64,000 nt of DNA, from assembly GCF_014904815.1 (NCBI RefSeq), contig NZ_JACZFR010000037.1:62001-126000 (forward strand), written 5' to 3'. The position numbers were made by a program, and so were the translations under genes. The stretch is from Microbulbifer taiwanensis (GTDB lineage Bacteria > Pseudomonadota > Gammaproteobacteria > Pseudomonadales > Cellvibrionaceae). This document shows, piece by piece, positions 35,433-44,167 of this stretch. The stretch's first letter is position 1. The number at the start of each line of letters is the position of its first letter. The notes under the pieces are model-generated. The model saw only the letters and a program-made list of their open reading frames with translations, was not told the origin of the DNA and did no database searches.

Positions 35433-35590
35433 GCTACCCCCCGGACCGGTTGTTCGAGGAGGTGGCCTACCTGTCCCGCTATTTGCACTGGTCCTACGAC
35501 GAGGTGGTGCGGCTCGATCACCTGGAGCGGCGGCGCTGGGTCGAGCAGGTGGCGTCCGTGAACGAAGAACTCAATCGCGTGCAGCGCTAG
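35429..35590 (+). CDS. DUF6760-like small protein without a standard start codon
   Basis: The frame reads GIGYPPDRLFEEVAYLSRYL, then SYDEVVRLDHLERRRWVEQV, then a stop: a clear match in form to the small DUF6760 proteins of eCIS and tail loci. It lies in the -1 frame relative to the gene at 35064 and overlaps its stop (TAG 35430-35432). No ATG, GTG or TTG is near in this frame; an ATA at 35429 after GGGGGAGGC is the only codon of the right place. A -1 frameshift from the previous gene at GGGGGAG (35420-35426) is the other option, as in lambda G/GT. Confidence 0.6.
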   Translation: MGYPPDRLFEEVAYLSRYLHWSYDEVVRLDHLERRRWVEQVASVNEELNRVQR

Positions 35591-35625
35591 GGCCTGAGCT
35601 CCGCGGGCGCGGCATTGAATCAGCT

Positions 35626-35641
35626 CGGGTTTCGCAACCCG
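35626..35641 (+). other. Stem-loop between DUF6760-like frame and tube 2
   Basis: CGGGTT and AACCCG pair around a TCGC loop about 35 bases before the second tube gene. No T run follows, so it is not a normal terminator; it could affect mRNA stability or local translation. Confidence 0.4.
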
Positions 35642-35674
35642 GGGCAGCGAGAAAATCAATACAGGGGGCATGCC

Positions 35675-36238
35675 ATGATGCTTGGAATCCCGGCGGCGCT
35701 GACCGTTGCCAGAGGGCATCTCGATGCGCGGCTCGACCCGTATCTGGGGAACAATTTCTTTGTCGAGATCGACGGCTTGCTGGTTGGCAGCTTCAGCGCG
35801 GTGAGCGGCCTGCAGAGCGAGGTGCAGGTAACCGAATACTGTGAGGGCGGCGTCAACGAATTCCGCCACCAGCTCCCCGGATCTGTGCACTATCCGCGCC
35901 TGGTTCTGACGCGGGGCATTACCGAAATCGACACCCTGTACGCCTGGTATGCGCGCGTCTGCGAGGGCGAGTTCAAGCGTCGCGACATGACGGTGATGAT
36001 GCTCGATCGAAGGCATGTGCCAGTGGTCTGGTGGAATGTGAAGGCGGCACTGCCGGTCAAGTGGCGCGGTCCGGATTTTGATGCATCGCGCTCGACACAG
36101 GTGGCGGTGGAAAGCCTGGAACTGGTCCATCGCGGCATCGTCAAGCCAATACTCAGCCGCGCTGCGGGCGCCGCCCGTGCCGGGCGCGAGATGATCGTCG
36201 AGCCGGTAGTCGATTCGCTCGGGAATGGCGATCAATGA
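35675..36238 (+). CDS. Inner tube protein 2 / tube initiator (Afp5/Pvc5-like)
   Basis: The 187-residue protein has the tube fold NNFFVEIDGLLVGSFSAVSG, LTRGITEIDTLYAWYARVCE and WWNVKAALPVKWRGPDFDAS, with longer N- and C-terminal parts than tube 1. Longer paralogues usually form the first ring on the baseplate. The ATG at 35675 is preferred over an in-frame ATT/ATG region upstream because the tube fold follows it and a GGGGG run lies before it. The stop overlaps the next gene by 4 bases. Confidence 0.88.
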   Translation: MMLGIPAALTVARGHLDARLDPYLGNNFFVEIDGLLVGSFSAVSGLQSEVQVTEYCEGGVNEFRHQLPGSVHYPRLVLTRGITEIDTLYAWYARVCEGEFKRRDMTVMMLDRRHVPVVWWNVKAALPVKWRGPDFDASRSTQVAVESLELVHRGIVKPILSRAAGAARAGREMIVEPVVDSLGNGDQ

Positions 36239-37815
36239 GAAGCGGGGAGGTTGCCACAGTGGCAGGTCGAGACGGGGGCACGCCGCGGCCTTGGGAACAA
36301 AACCTGGATCGCGGCCTGGTTGCGCGGCTCTGGCGCCGGCCGACGGTTATTTCGCCGGCGCCGGGCGACAGAATCCAGCGGCGCACAAACTATTTTACCG
36401 CCCGCGCCCAGTTGCTGGCCAAATCACTGCTCGATCGCGTGAGCCGCAGCGAGCGGGAAATTGCCGGCCCGCAGGTGGTGCACGTGGACTGGCAGAAGGC
36501 GTCTCCGTCTATTGTTCCGGGTTCGGCGCCCGCACCGGCGTCGCCAACGGAATTGCGGGTGGTGTCTGTCGCCGCGGAGAGTGTACCTCGCGTGCTAGAC
36601 GAAACCAGAGCTTTCCCCACGTTCGCCGCGTCGGAGGAGTTGCCCATCGTTACGCGATTGCCGGCTCAGCCGGGGGCAGGGGGCACAGCATCCGATATAA
36701 ACGGTGATTATCAGTCGCCCGCTGCGTCGTACCTTTCCGAGCCGCCGGTGGATTTGCCGGCACAGCCATCGGCAATTGCCGAAGACGCAGTGAAAACACT
36801 GACTATGCCTCCGGTCCGGGGTCCGGTGCGTTCCGGCAGGGACCAGTCCGCCCCGGTCATTGACGCGAATCCGCATTATTCAGAAAACACCGGCAAAGCC
36901 GTCGCTTCGCTTCGCGCAACGGAATTAACGCTGTTCAATCTTGCACACTCAACAGTTTCCGCGGACGCTAAAGCGGGAGAGGTCGAAGCCCGCACAACAC
37001 CGGATACCGCGCTCGATAATTGCTCGCCTTCGCAAAAATTCGACAGGTCAGTCACAGTCTCACCGTCGCATACGGTCGCTATCGACGGGCACGGGACGCT
37101 ACATCACGCAATAGCGCGGCCGTCGCCTGTGCAGGATTTAGACGGCACAGCGTCCATCGGTAAAGCCGGAGAAAGTACCGCCGCCATGGTTGCCGCCCCT
37201 AGTGCGCAACCTCCGTCGATGCCACACGGCGCGCGGGAGTCTGTGAGACGCGTCGAGTCCATACGATCCGGCGAGCGTAACGACGATTCTTCGACGACGC
37301 TTCTGACGGTGCCCGCGCGGAAGAATTTATCGCGATCCAAGGACGCGACAGGCGAAGCGGAAACCGCTGTGACGCAGGTATCGCAAGTGTTACCGGACAG
37401 GGCGCCTGTGGCCCACGCGCCTGCGGCGCAGTCCGGAAGACTCATGCAGCCGTTAGCACCATCCGGCACTGTCGGCCCGTATATCCCTGACCATCATTTC
37501 AAAAGCGGAATCAGCGCGCCGGCTGGCGCGGAACTGTCGCCGCTTCCGCATGCGAGAATCCAGCCCGCGAATCCGGCATCCGCGGCCGCCGCGGTGGCGA
37601 GGGAAGCGGATGTACATAGCGGCGATTCGGAGCCTACTCCGCTGCATGTACCGGTGCTGACAGCGAATGCCGACGGCCAGTCCGAAAACATTTCCCCATC
37701 CCCATCACCATCATCACCGCCATTGATTGACGAGGCTCAGCTGGCCCGTCGTGTCGAGCGCAGGATCATGAAGCGCCTGGCGGTCGACGCCGAGCGCCGC
37801 GGAGGCTGGTCGTGA
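36235..37815 (+). CDS. Large, mostly disordered eCIS protein of unknown family
   Basis: The 526-residue product has an ordered N-terminal part (PAPGDRIQRRTNYFTARAQL, then LLAKSLLDRVSRSEREIAG), a long central region rich in Ser, Ala, Pro, Thr and Asp without predicted structure, and a short charged C-terminal helix (LIDEAQLARRVERRIMKRLA). Such a C-terminal Arg-rich helix is common in the gene before the LysM hub in eCIS (Afp6/Pvc6 position). Function is not known; as no tape measure is recognised in this locus, it is a candidate for a scaffold or length-setting role, by inference only. Confidence 0.7.
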   Translation: MRSGEVATVAGRDGGTPRPWEQNLDRGLVARLWRRPTVISPAPGDRIQRRTNYFTARAQLLAKSLLDRVSRSEREIAGPQVVHVDWQKASPSIVPGSAPAPASPTELRVVSVAAESVPRVLDETRAFPTFAASEELPIVTRLPAQPGAGGTASDINGDYQSPAASYLSEPPVDLPAQPSAIAEDAVKTLTMPPVRGPVRSGRDQSAPVIDANPHYSENTGKAVASLRATELTLFNLAHSTVSADAKAGEVEARTTPDTALDNCSPSQKFDRSVTVSPSHTVAIDGHGTLHHAIARPSPVQDLDGTASIGKAGESTAAMVAAPSAQPPSMPHGARESVRRVESIRSGERNDDSSTTLLTVPARKNLSRSKDATGEAETAVTQVSQVLPDRAPVAHAPAAQSGRLMQPLAPSGTVGPYIPDHHFKSGISAPAGAELSPLPHARIQPANPASAAAAVAREADVHSGDSEPTPLHVPVLTANADGQSENISPSPSPSSPPLIDEAQLARRVERRIMKRLAVDAERRGGWS

Positions 37816-38507
37816 CACTGGAAAAACTCACCGTCGAGTACGAATCCGACGGCAGGCACGAGCAGTCGGAGGCGCTGTTCAATCCGGACAAGCTCGTCTT
37901 CCGGCACGCCGCCGGCTGGAGAAATGCCGGCGCCGCCAGGGCCGACGGACTTTCATTGTTGGAGTTCACCGGATGCCAACCGGCCACCCTGGCACTCGAC
38001 CTGTTCTTCGATACCTACGATGCGCCCGACGAAGTCTCGGTGCGCTGGCCGAACTCGCTATTGCCATTCTCTCGTAAGGGGCGCAATGCGCCGCACAGTG
38101 TGCTCGACAGGACGCGTGCAATCGAACGATTGACGAGACCGGATCGGGAAACACACCAGCCCCCGGATTGCAGGCTGCGCTGGGGGCGGAATGTCCTCTT
38201 CCGCGGGGTGCTTACCGAGGCGCGCACCACCGTCACCCTGTTTTTGCCGGACGGTACGCCGGTGCGGGCCACGGTTGGTTGCAGTTTTACCGCGCGGGAG
38301 AGCAACTTGAGTCCCGCGAATGAATTGCACTCAGCGGATGTGGCGAAGAAATACACCGTGCAGCCGGGTGACACCCTGATGTTGGTCGCCTCGACCATGT
38401 ACATGGATGCGCGCTGCTGGCGACCCATCGCCCGGGCCAATGGTCTCGACGATCCGCTGCGACTGGCACCGGGACAGATACTGCTGATCCCGAAACTGCG
38501 GGACTGA
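37812..38507 (+). CDS. LysM-containing baseplate hub protein (Afp7/Pvc7-like)
   Basis: The 231-residue protein starts with a domain LTVEYESDGRHEQSEALFNP seen in eCIS and Mu/P2-like hub proteins and ends with one LysM repeat: KYTVQPGDTLMLVASTMYMD then LRLAPGQILLIPKL. It connects tube or sheath to the baseplate centre, and the LysM may touch peptidoglycan or simply be structural. GTG start overlapping the previous stop by 4 bases. The spike gene follows 17 bases later. Confidence 0.9.
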   Translation: MTLEKLTVEYESDGRHEQSEALFNPDKLVFRHAAGWRNAGAARADGLSLLEFTGCQPATLALDLFFDTYDAPDEVSVRWPNSLLPFSRKGRNAPHSVLDRTRAIERLTRPDRETHQPPDCRLRWGRNVLFRGVLTEARTTVTLFLPDGTPVRATVGCSFTARESNLSPANELHSADVAKKYTVQPGDTLMLVASTMYMDARCWRPIARANGLDDPLRLAPGQILLIPKLRD

Positions 38508-38524
38508 CGGATGGAGGTACGACG

Positions 38525-39583
38525 ATGACTCTGGCCGCCAGTCCCCTGATCGCCGATTACCAGATCAAGGTCAATCGCGTCGCGCTCGACACGGAGCTGA
38601 TGCTCGACGTGCTCGAGGTCGCGGTGCTGGACGATCTCGCCGGACCCTCGATGTTTAGCCTGCGGATGGCCACCTGGCGCCAGGCGACCCAGTCCTACAC
38701 CTGGGTGGACAGCGGCCTGTTTGCGATCGGCGCTGAAGTCGAGGTTTCGCTCGGTTATGTGGATCGGCTCGAGTCGATCATCGTCGGCGAAATTACCAGC
38801 CTGGAGCTCAGCGTCGATAGCGGGGAGGCGCCGGAGTTGCTGGTGCGCGGCTACGATCGCCGCCACCGCCTGCTGCGCGGCGAGCAGACGCGCACTTTCG
38901 TAAACATGTCCGATAGCGATATCGCCGCCGCCATCGCCCGCGACAACAATCTGACCCCGGATGTCGTCGACAGCCGCGTCGTCCACGAGCATGTGTGGCA
39001 GCACGCCCAAAGCGATCTCGGTTTTCTCTGCGCCCGCGCCGCCGCCATCGGCTACGAGGTCGTGGTGGGGGACAAGACGCTGTATTTCCGCCCGCACGCA
39101 ACGGCTTCTGAACCGGCGCTGGTTTTGGCCACCGAGCGCGACATCAAGACTTTCGGGCTGCGCATGACCGCACAGGGCCAGGTCGGCACCCAGCGGGTCA
39201 GCGGTTGGGATGTGGGCGGCAAGCAGGCGATTTTCGGTGCTGCCAGCGGCGCGCAGGTGGTGGCGATGGGCGGCACCCCGGGTGCGGAGATCGCCGACAA
39301 GGCCTTTGGGGCGAGCGATTCCCTGCGCACCGGTCAGCCAATTGTCGCTCAGGACCAGGCCGACAGCGCCAGCCTGGGCCAGCTCGGCACCCGCGCCCTG
39401 GCGTTCATTCTCGGCGAGGGGATCTGCCCCGGTAGCGCCCAACTGCGCGCGGGGAAGCTGGTGTCGCTGAGCGGCCTCGGCGACCGTTTCAGCGGGCCCT
39501 ATTACATCGAACAGGCGCGGCACAGCTGCTCTGCCGAAAGCGGATATCAGACGGCGATCAAGGTGCGGAGGAACGCGACATGA
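38525..39583 (+). CDS. Baseplate hub/spike protein, phage late control D (VgrG gp27-like)
   Basis: The 352-residue protein resembles the phage late-control gene D/gp27 family: DYQIKVNRVALDTELMLDVL, VEVSLGYVDRLESIIVGEIT, LLVRGYDRRHRLLRGEQTRT, and DIAAAIARDNNLTPDVVDSR. It should form the trimeric hub under the tube. In Afp/PVC the hub and spike are one protein (Afp8); here the spike OB-fold is a separate gene that overlaps by 4 bases, so the parts are split. Confidence 0.9.
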   Translation: MTLAASPLIADYQIKVNRVALDTELMLDVLEVAVLDDLAGPSMFSLRMATWRQATQSYTWVDSGLFAIGAEVEVSLGYVDRLESIIVGEITSLELSVDSGEAPELLVRGYDRRHRLLRGEQTRTFVNMSDSDIAAAIARDNNLTPDVVDSRVVHEHVWQHAQSDLGFLCARAAAIGYEVVVGDKTLYFRPHATASEPALVLATERDIKTFGLRMTAQGQVGTQRVSGWDVGGKQAIFGAASGAQVVAMGGTPGAEIADKAFGASDSLRTGQPIVAQDQADSASLGQLGTRALAFILGEGICPGSAQLRAGKLVSLSGLGDRFSGPYYIEQARHSCSAESGYQTAIKVRRNAT

Positions 39584-40269
39584 TGCTACAGGAAGCGGGT
39601 TTTTGGTCGGGAAACACCCAGGCGCCCGGTCGTCTCTACGGTGCGGTCGTGGGGATAGTGTCCAACAACGTCGACCCGGACGGCATGGGGCGGGTCAAGG
39701 TCACTTTTCCATGGCTCAGTGCCGAAGACGAGAGCGGCTGGGTCCGGATCGCAACGCCGATGGCCGGCGCCGGCCGCGGTGTCTGGATGCTGCCGGAAGT
39801 CGGCGACGAGGTGCTGCTGATGTTCGCCAACGGCAATATCGACCAGCCCTATGTCGTCGGTGCGCTGTGGAACGGTGTCGACGCGCCGCCGGACAACAAC
39901 GACGACGGCCGCAACAATCGCCGAGTCATCTGCTCGCGCAGCGGCCACACGCTGGTATTCGACGATACCGAGGGTGCCGAAACCATCACCATCAGCGGCG
40001 CCGCGCAGAAAAACAAAATCGTCATCGATGCCAGTGGCGAGTCGATTTCGATCGAGTCGTCCGGCCGGATCAACCTGTCGGCGGCCGGGGGGATCGATCT
40101 GCAGAGCGACGGTGATATTGCGATCGAATGCGCAACATTTTCGCTGTCGGCGCAAAAGTCCTACGAGGTGAAAGCGAATGGCAGCGGAAGCCTGTCGGCC
40201 GCGAGTGGTCTGGGTATCGACTGCATGGCGGGCGTAAAGATCAATAAAGATGCGCTGGAGGTGACCTGA
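39580..40269 (+). CDS. Central spike protein, gp5/baseplate V OB-fold
   Basis: The 229-residue protein begins with an OB-fold LYGAVVGIVSNNVDPDGMGR, VKVTFPWLSAEDESGWVRI and WMLPEVGDEVLLMFANGNI, as in gp5 and gpV spike proteins. The C-terminal half (about residues 125-229) is a repetitive beta-prism with short repeats (IDASGESISIESSGRINLS, LQSDGDIAIECATFSLS). It pierces the target membrane with the PAAR-like tip encoded next. The first codons overlap the hub gene stop. Confidence 0.92.
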   Translation: MMLQEAGFWSGNTQAPGRLYGAVVGIVSNNVDPDGMGRVKVTFPWLSAEDESGWVRIATPMAGAGRGVWMLPEVGDEVLLMFANGNIDQPYVVGALWNGVDAPPDNNDDGRNNRRVICSRSGHTLVFDDTEGAETITISGAAQKNKIVIDASGESISIESSGRINLSAAGGIDLQSDGDIAIECATFSLSAQKSYEVKANGSGSLSAASGLGIDCMAGVKINKDALEVT

Positions 40270-40589
40270 TGAGCTACCTGGTAACGGCGGCCAACACCGT
40301 GCTCTGCAGCCACGGGGGCAGGGGCAGGGCGACGCTGCCGAATGCGCGCGTGCGGGTGGGCGGTGAGCCCACCGCGACCCAGTCGGCGCCCTACCTGGTC
40401 GAGGGGTGTCCCTTTGTCACGCCAGCATCAAACCCGCTGCCGTGCCTCGCCGCCTCATGGCTGACGGGCGCACTGCGCCTGCGCTCCGCGGGCCAGCCCC
40501 TTTTACTGACCAACAGCGACGGCATCACCACGCCCAATGGTGTGCCGGTGCACATACTGCCGGCACAAGCCCGGGTGCGGGGGCAGTGA
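40269..40589 (+). CDS. PAAR/DUF4280-like spike-tip protein
   Basis: The 106-residue protein has the form of small tip proteins of eCIS (Afp10 position): TAANTVLCSHGGRGRATLPN, YLVEGCPFVTPASNPLPCLA and LTNSDGITTPNGVPVHILPA. The Cys and His in CSHGG and GCPF might bind a metal at the point of the needle. It overlaps the spike stop (the ATG shares the TGA). Position directly after the OB-fold spike gene supports the role. Confidence 0.75.
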   Translation: MSYLVTAANTVLCSHGGRGRATLPNARVRVGGEPTATQSAPYLVEGCPFVTPASNPLPCLAASWLTGALRLRSAGQPLLLTNSDGITTPNGVPVHILPAQARVRGQ

Positions 40590-40591
40590 GT

Positions 40592-41038
40592 ATGGCATCG
40601 AACAAACACACGCGGGGATTTCTCGGCACCGGCTGGAACTACAGCCTGCAACCGCTGCACCCGGCCGGCATCGGTATCGGCCTGGACGGCGACGGGTGCA
40701 TCGCCGAAGTCGGCGGCGACCAGGTTGTCCACCAATCGATCTGGCTGATTCTCGGCACCGCCATCGGCGAGCGCGTCAGCCGGCCGGAATTCGGCTGCGC
40801 CATCCACGACCTGGTGTTTGCCCCGATCAACGCGGCCACGCTGGGACAGATGGAGCAGGCCGTGCGCGAGGCCCTGGAAATCTGGGAGCCGCGCATCGAC
40901 TTGCTCGGCGTGCGCGCCGAGCCGTCGCAGGAAATAGCGGGCGCGGTGACTATCGCGGTGCACTACCTCATCCGCGAAACCAACAGCCGTTTCAATATGG
41001 TTTACCCCTTCTACCTGACGCCCCCGGAGCCGGCCTGA
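40592..41038 (+). CDS. Baseplate wedge protein, GPW/gp25 family (Afp9/Pvc9-like)
   Basis: The 148-residue protein has the gp25 pattern: FLGTGWNYSLQPLHPAGIGI, VHQSIWLILGTAIGERVSRP and the key EFGCAIHDLVFAPIN, then VREALEIWEPRIDLLGV. gp25-like wedge proteins start sheath polymerisation. The ATG at 40592 is chosen because it begins the domain; the frame upstream is inside the tip gene. The next gene starts 1 base after its stop. Confidence 0.92.
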   Translation: MASNKHTRGFLGTGWNYSLQPLHPAGIGIGLDGDGCIAEVGGDQVVHQSIWLILGTAIGERVSRPEFGCAIHDLVFAPINAATLGQMEQAVREALEIWEPRIDLLGVRAEPSQEIAGAVTIAVHYLIRETNSRFNMVYPFYLTPPEPA

Positions 41039-41039
41039 T

Positions 41040-44000
41040 ATGAAGCGTATCGATTCTCCCGTTATCGATCCCCGCAATACCGAAGCCGTGGCACGGCAGA
41101 CGGCCCAACTGGCGGAGCAGCTGAGCGGCTGGTCGCCGGGCGATAAAGCCGATGCAGGTACCGCGCTGATCGGTGCCTTTGCGACCTTGGCGCAGCAGGT
41201 GATATCGCGCCTGAACCAGATGCCCAACCGCCACTTCCTGGCCTACCTGCGCATGCTGGGCCTGCAGCCGCAGCCGCCGCGCGCAGCCGAGGTGCCCTTG
41301 ACCTTTACCGCGGCCGCCGGTGCGCAGGGCGTGCGGGTGCCGGCCGGCACCCAGGTGCGCGGGCAGCATGCGGATGGCAGCAGCACTACCTTCTACACGC
41401 AGGGTCCGCTGGAGTTGCTGCCCAATCGGGAGCCCGTGTTATGGCGAGCAATCACCTATCAGCCGCGGGGCGACAACACCATCGACTGCGTTTCAATAAA
41501 TACCGCAGTGGCAACGGGGCTGGAGCCCGGTTATTACAGCCTGTTCACGGCAGACACCGCGGTGGAGCACGCGGTGTATCTGGCCGCGGATGAGGTCATT
41601 GTCGCCGTCGGCAGCGGCGACGCGATTCAGCTGTCGATTGCGTTCGCCTCGGGAGACGACGCCGAGCACTGGAGCCTCCTGCAGGACATTTCCGATCCCG
41701 AATCAGATCCCTGCATTGTCTGGGAGTATTTTTCTTCCAGTGCTGACGACTGGACGTCGTTAGCAATCGACTCGGATTCAGTATCCATCGACGGCGATGA
41801 TTTTCAATTTAATGTCACTCTCCCGGCGGATATCGTCACCTGTTCGCTGTCGGTCGCCGGGACAACGACCAGCGCTTTCTGGATTCGCGCCCGTTTGACG
41901 GCCTGGCCGGAGGACACAGATACCCCTGCGGAGGACGCTGCTATTCCTGCCTGGTGCGGGGTAACGCTCAGCGCCACGGAATCCGTGGACGTCTCGGAGT
42001 TGGCGCTGGAGCAGGTGCTGTTCAACGGTGTGCCCATCGACACCAGTAAGGATTACTACCCGCTGGGGCGGCAACCGGCATTCAACGATGCCTGTACGCT
42101 GGTGCTCGGCTCTTTGCCGAGTGACGAGTCTGGCAGACTGATCGTAACGGTGACCGTTTCCGACGAGGCGCAAAGCGAAGATCCCGATCCCTGTGGAAAC
42201 GACAATCCCAACCTTTCCTGGGAGGTCGGCAGCGGCGACAGCTGGGACGCGGCTGTCCCCACGTTCGATCCCTCCGGTACGGGAGATGCTAGTGTATCTG
42301 CGCTTAAAGCGAGTGGCACGGCGGAGATTCCGCTCCCCGCAGACACCGATCAACCTTCTCTGCGCATCCGCCTCGCCTCGGGTAATTACGGCACTGGCAT
42401 TACGGTATCCGATGGCAGCGTCATCGACGACGGCTATCGCCCGCCGATACTGCAAAGTATCAGCCTCGGCGCAACGTATACCCCGAGTGCGACACCGATC
42501 TGCGTGATCGATAACGGCGAGGGGCGGCAGCTGGAGGATTTTGCGCAGCCGGTGGCCCCCTTCCTGTTGCGCGCGGACGCAGCACCCACGTTTTATCTCG
42601 CGTTTGGCGAGTCGCTCGGCCAAACCACGGTTTCGATCTATCTGGAAGTGGGGCCGCTGTCGTTGGACGGCGAGACGCAATCGGCGCTCAGTGCAGTGCA
42701 GGGCGGCGGCAATCCCGCCCAAGTCCAGTGGCAATATATGGCCGTCCCCGGCGGCACCTCGGCGGATACAGACTGGAAGCCGCTCGAGGTTGCCGATGGT
42801 ACGCACAATTTTACCCAGAGCGGTTTCCTGCAGTTCGTTGCGCCCGCCGACCTGGCGCGCAGTGCGCAGTTCGGGTCCGCGCCCCTGTACTGGTTGCGCG
42901 CAACAGTGAAAAGCGGCAGCTACTCTGTGCCTCCACGGGGAGGGCGCCTACTGCCCAACAGTGTGGCCGCGAGCAATGCGCGGCTGATCCGCAACGAAGT
43001 ACTCGGTTCCAGCCGCCAGACGCCGGGCCAGACCTTCAGCCTCACACAAGCGCCGATCCTTGCCAATGCCGAACTGCTGGTGCGCGAATCGACCGCGCCC
43101 TCCGCCAGCGACTCGGCGCAATTGCGCGCGGAGTCGGAGCCACTGGCAGTGGCGCCGGTGGTTGCCGGTTCCGATGGCACGTCGGAGACATGGACTGCGG
43201 CCGACCTGGACGCGGCCTGGGTGCGCTGGAAGCAGGTCGGAAGTTTTGCCGCCTCGGGCCCGCGGGATCGCCATTACACGCTCGATCACCAGGATGGCAC
43301 TGTCACCTTCGGCGACGGCAAAAACGGCATGGTGCCGCCCGCCGGCGAGAACAATATCGTTATGGCCCGATACAGCGCCGGCGGCGGCGCCGCCGGCAAT
43401 CTGCCCGCGGGCGCGATCAACCAACTGGTGACGGCCGTGACCCAGGTTGCCGCGGTCGACAATGCGATTGCGTCGTCCGGCGGTGCCGACGGTGAAGACA
43501 GCGACGCGGTCATGGACTGGGGACCAAAGGTCCTGCGCCACCGCGGCCGCGCCACCGCCCGGCAGGATTACGAGGATCTGGTCCGACAGGGCTTTCCGCA
43601 GGTCGCAAAAGTGCGTGCGATCACGCCGGTATTTGACCCGACGGAAAATCCCGGACTCCCCGAAAGTGCCGGCCATGTGCTGGTCATCGTAGTCCCCGGC
43701 GACAACGTGGATCGCCCGGCACCGTCGGTCGGTCTGTTGCAGCAAGTTGGCGATTTCCTGCGCGCGCGCATGCCACCGGCGGTGCAATTGAAGCTTTCCG
43801 GGCCCGACTGGCTGCAGGTGGATGTCACCGTTACGGTGAATGCAAAACGGATGGATCGCGCAGACGCAGTGAAAAAGGAAGTCGAACAGGCGCTGCGCCG
43901 CTTCCTGAATCCCCTTTCCGGAGGTTTTGATCGCGGCGGCTGGGCGCTGGGGCAGATGGTTTATGACTCGGACTTAACCCGCTATCTGCTCGCGCTGCCC

Positions 44001-44165
44001 GGCGTCGACAGCCTGAGCGATCTCACGGTTACCCGCACGCCGGCGATATCCGCGCCCGGCAGCACGGGCGCTATGCCCGAGGATACCGCGGACCAGAAGC
44101 TGACGGTCATCCTGGTCTGTTCCGGCGATCACACCGTGACAGTGCAAGCCGCCGGGAGCCTATAG
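41040..44165 (+). CDS. Large baseplate protein (Afp11/Pvc11-like, J-like)
   Basis: The 1041-residue protein starts with a J-type wedge region (LAEQLSGWSPGDKADAGTAL, LNQMPNRHFLAYLRMLGLQP) and has a central beta-rich, repetitive part of about 600 residues with Asp/Gly/Ser rich strands. The end (about residues 800-1030) is a baseplate J-like domain: GENNIVMARYSAGGGAAGN, DWGPKVLRHRGRATARQDYE, VVPGDNVDRPAPS and GGWALGQMVYDSDLTRYLLA. It forms the wedge that links hub, sheath and fibre. It is a normal length for this eCIS class. Confidence 0.9.
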   Translation: MKRIDSPVIDPRNTEAVARQTAQLAEQLSGWSPGDKADAGTALIGAFATLAQQVISRLNQMPNRHFLAYLRMLGLQPQPPRAAEVPLTFTAAAGAQGVRVPAGTQVRGQHADGSSTTFYTQGPLELLPNREPVLWRAITYQPRGDNTIDCVSINTAVATGLEPGYYSLFTADTAVEHAVYLAADEVIVAVGSGDAIQLSIAFASGDDAEHWSLLQDISDPESDPCIVWEYFSSSADDWTSLAIDSDSVSIDGDDFQFNVTLPADIVTCSLSVAGTTTSAFWIRARLTAWPEDTDTPAEDAAIPAWCGVTLSATESVDVSELALEQVLFNGVPIDTSKDYYPLGRQPAFNDACTLVLGSLPSDESGRLIVTVTVSDEAQSEDPDPCGNDNPNLSWEVGSGDSWDAAVPTFDPSGTGDASVSALKASGTAEIPLPADTDQPSLRIRLASGNYGTGITVSDGSVIDDGYRPPILQSISLGATYTPSATPICVIDNGEGRQLEDFAQPVAPFLLRADAAPTFYLAFGESLGQTTVSIYLEVGPLSLDGETQSALSAVQGGGNPAQVQWQYMAVPGGTSADTDWKPLEVADGTHNFTQSGFLQFVAPADLARSAQFGSAPLYWLRATVKSGSYSVPPRGGRLLPNSVAASNARLIRNEVLGSSRQTPGQTFSLTQAPILANAELLVRESTAPSASDSAQLRAESEPLAVAPVVAGSDGTSETWTAADLDAAWVRWKQVGSFAASGPRDRHYTLDHQDGTVTFGDGKNGMVPPAGENNIVMARYSAGGGAAGNLPAGAINQLVTAVTQVAAVDNAIASSGGADGEDSDAVMDWGPKVLRHRGRATARQDYEDLVRQGFPQVAKVRAITPVFDPTENPGLPESAGHVLVIVVPGDNVDRPAPSVGLLQQVGDFLRARMPPAVQLKLSGPDWLQVDVTVTVNAKRMDRADAVKKEVEQALRRFLNPLSGGFDRGGWALGQMVYDSDLTRYLLALPGVDSLSDLTVTRTPAISAPGSTGAMPEDTADQKLTVILVCSGDHTVTVQAAGSL

Positions 44166-44167
44166 CC

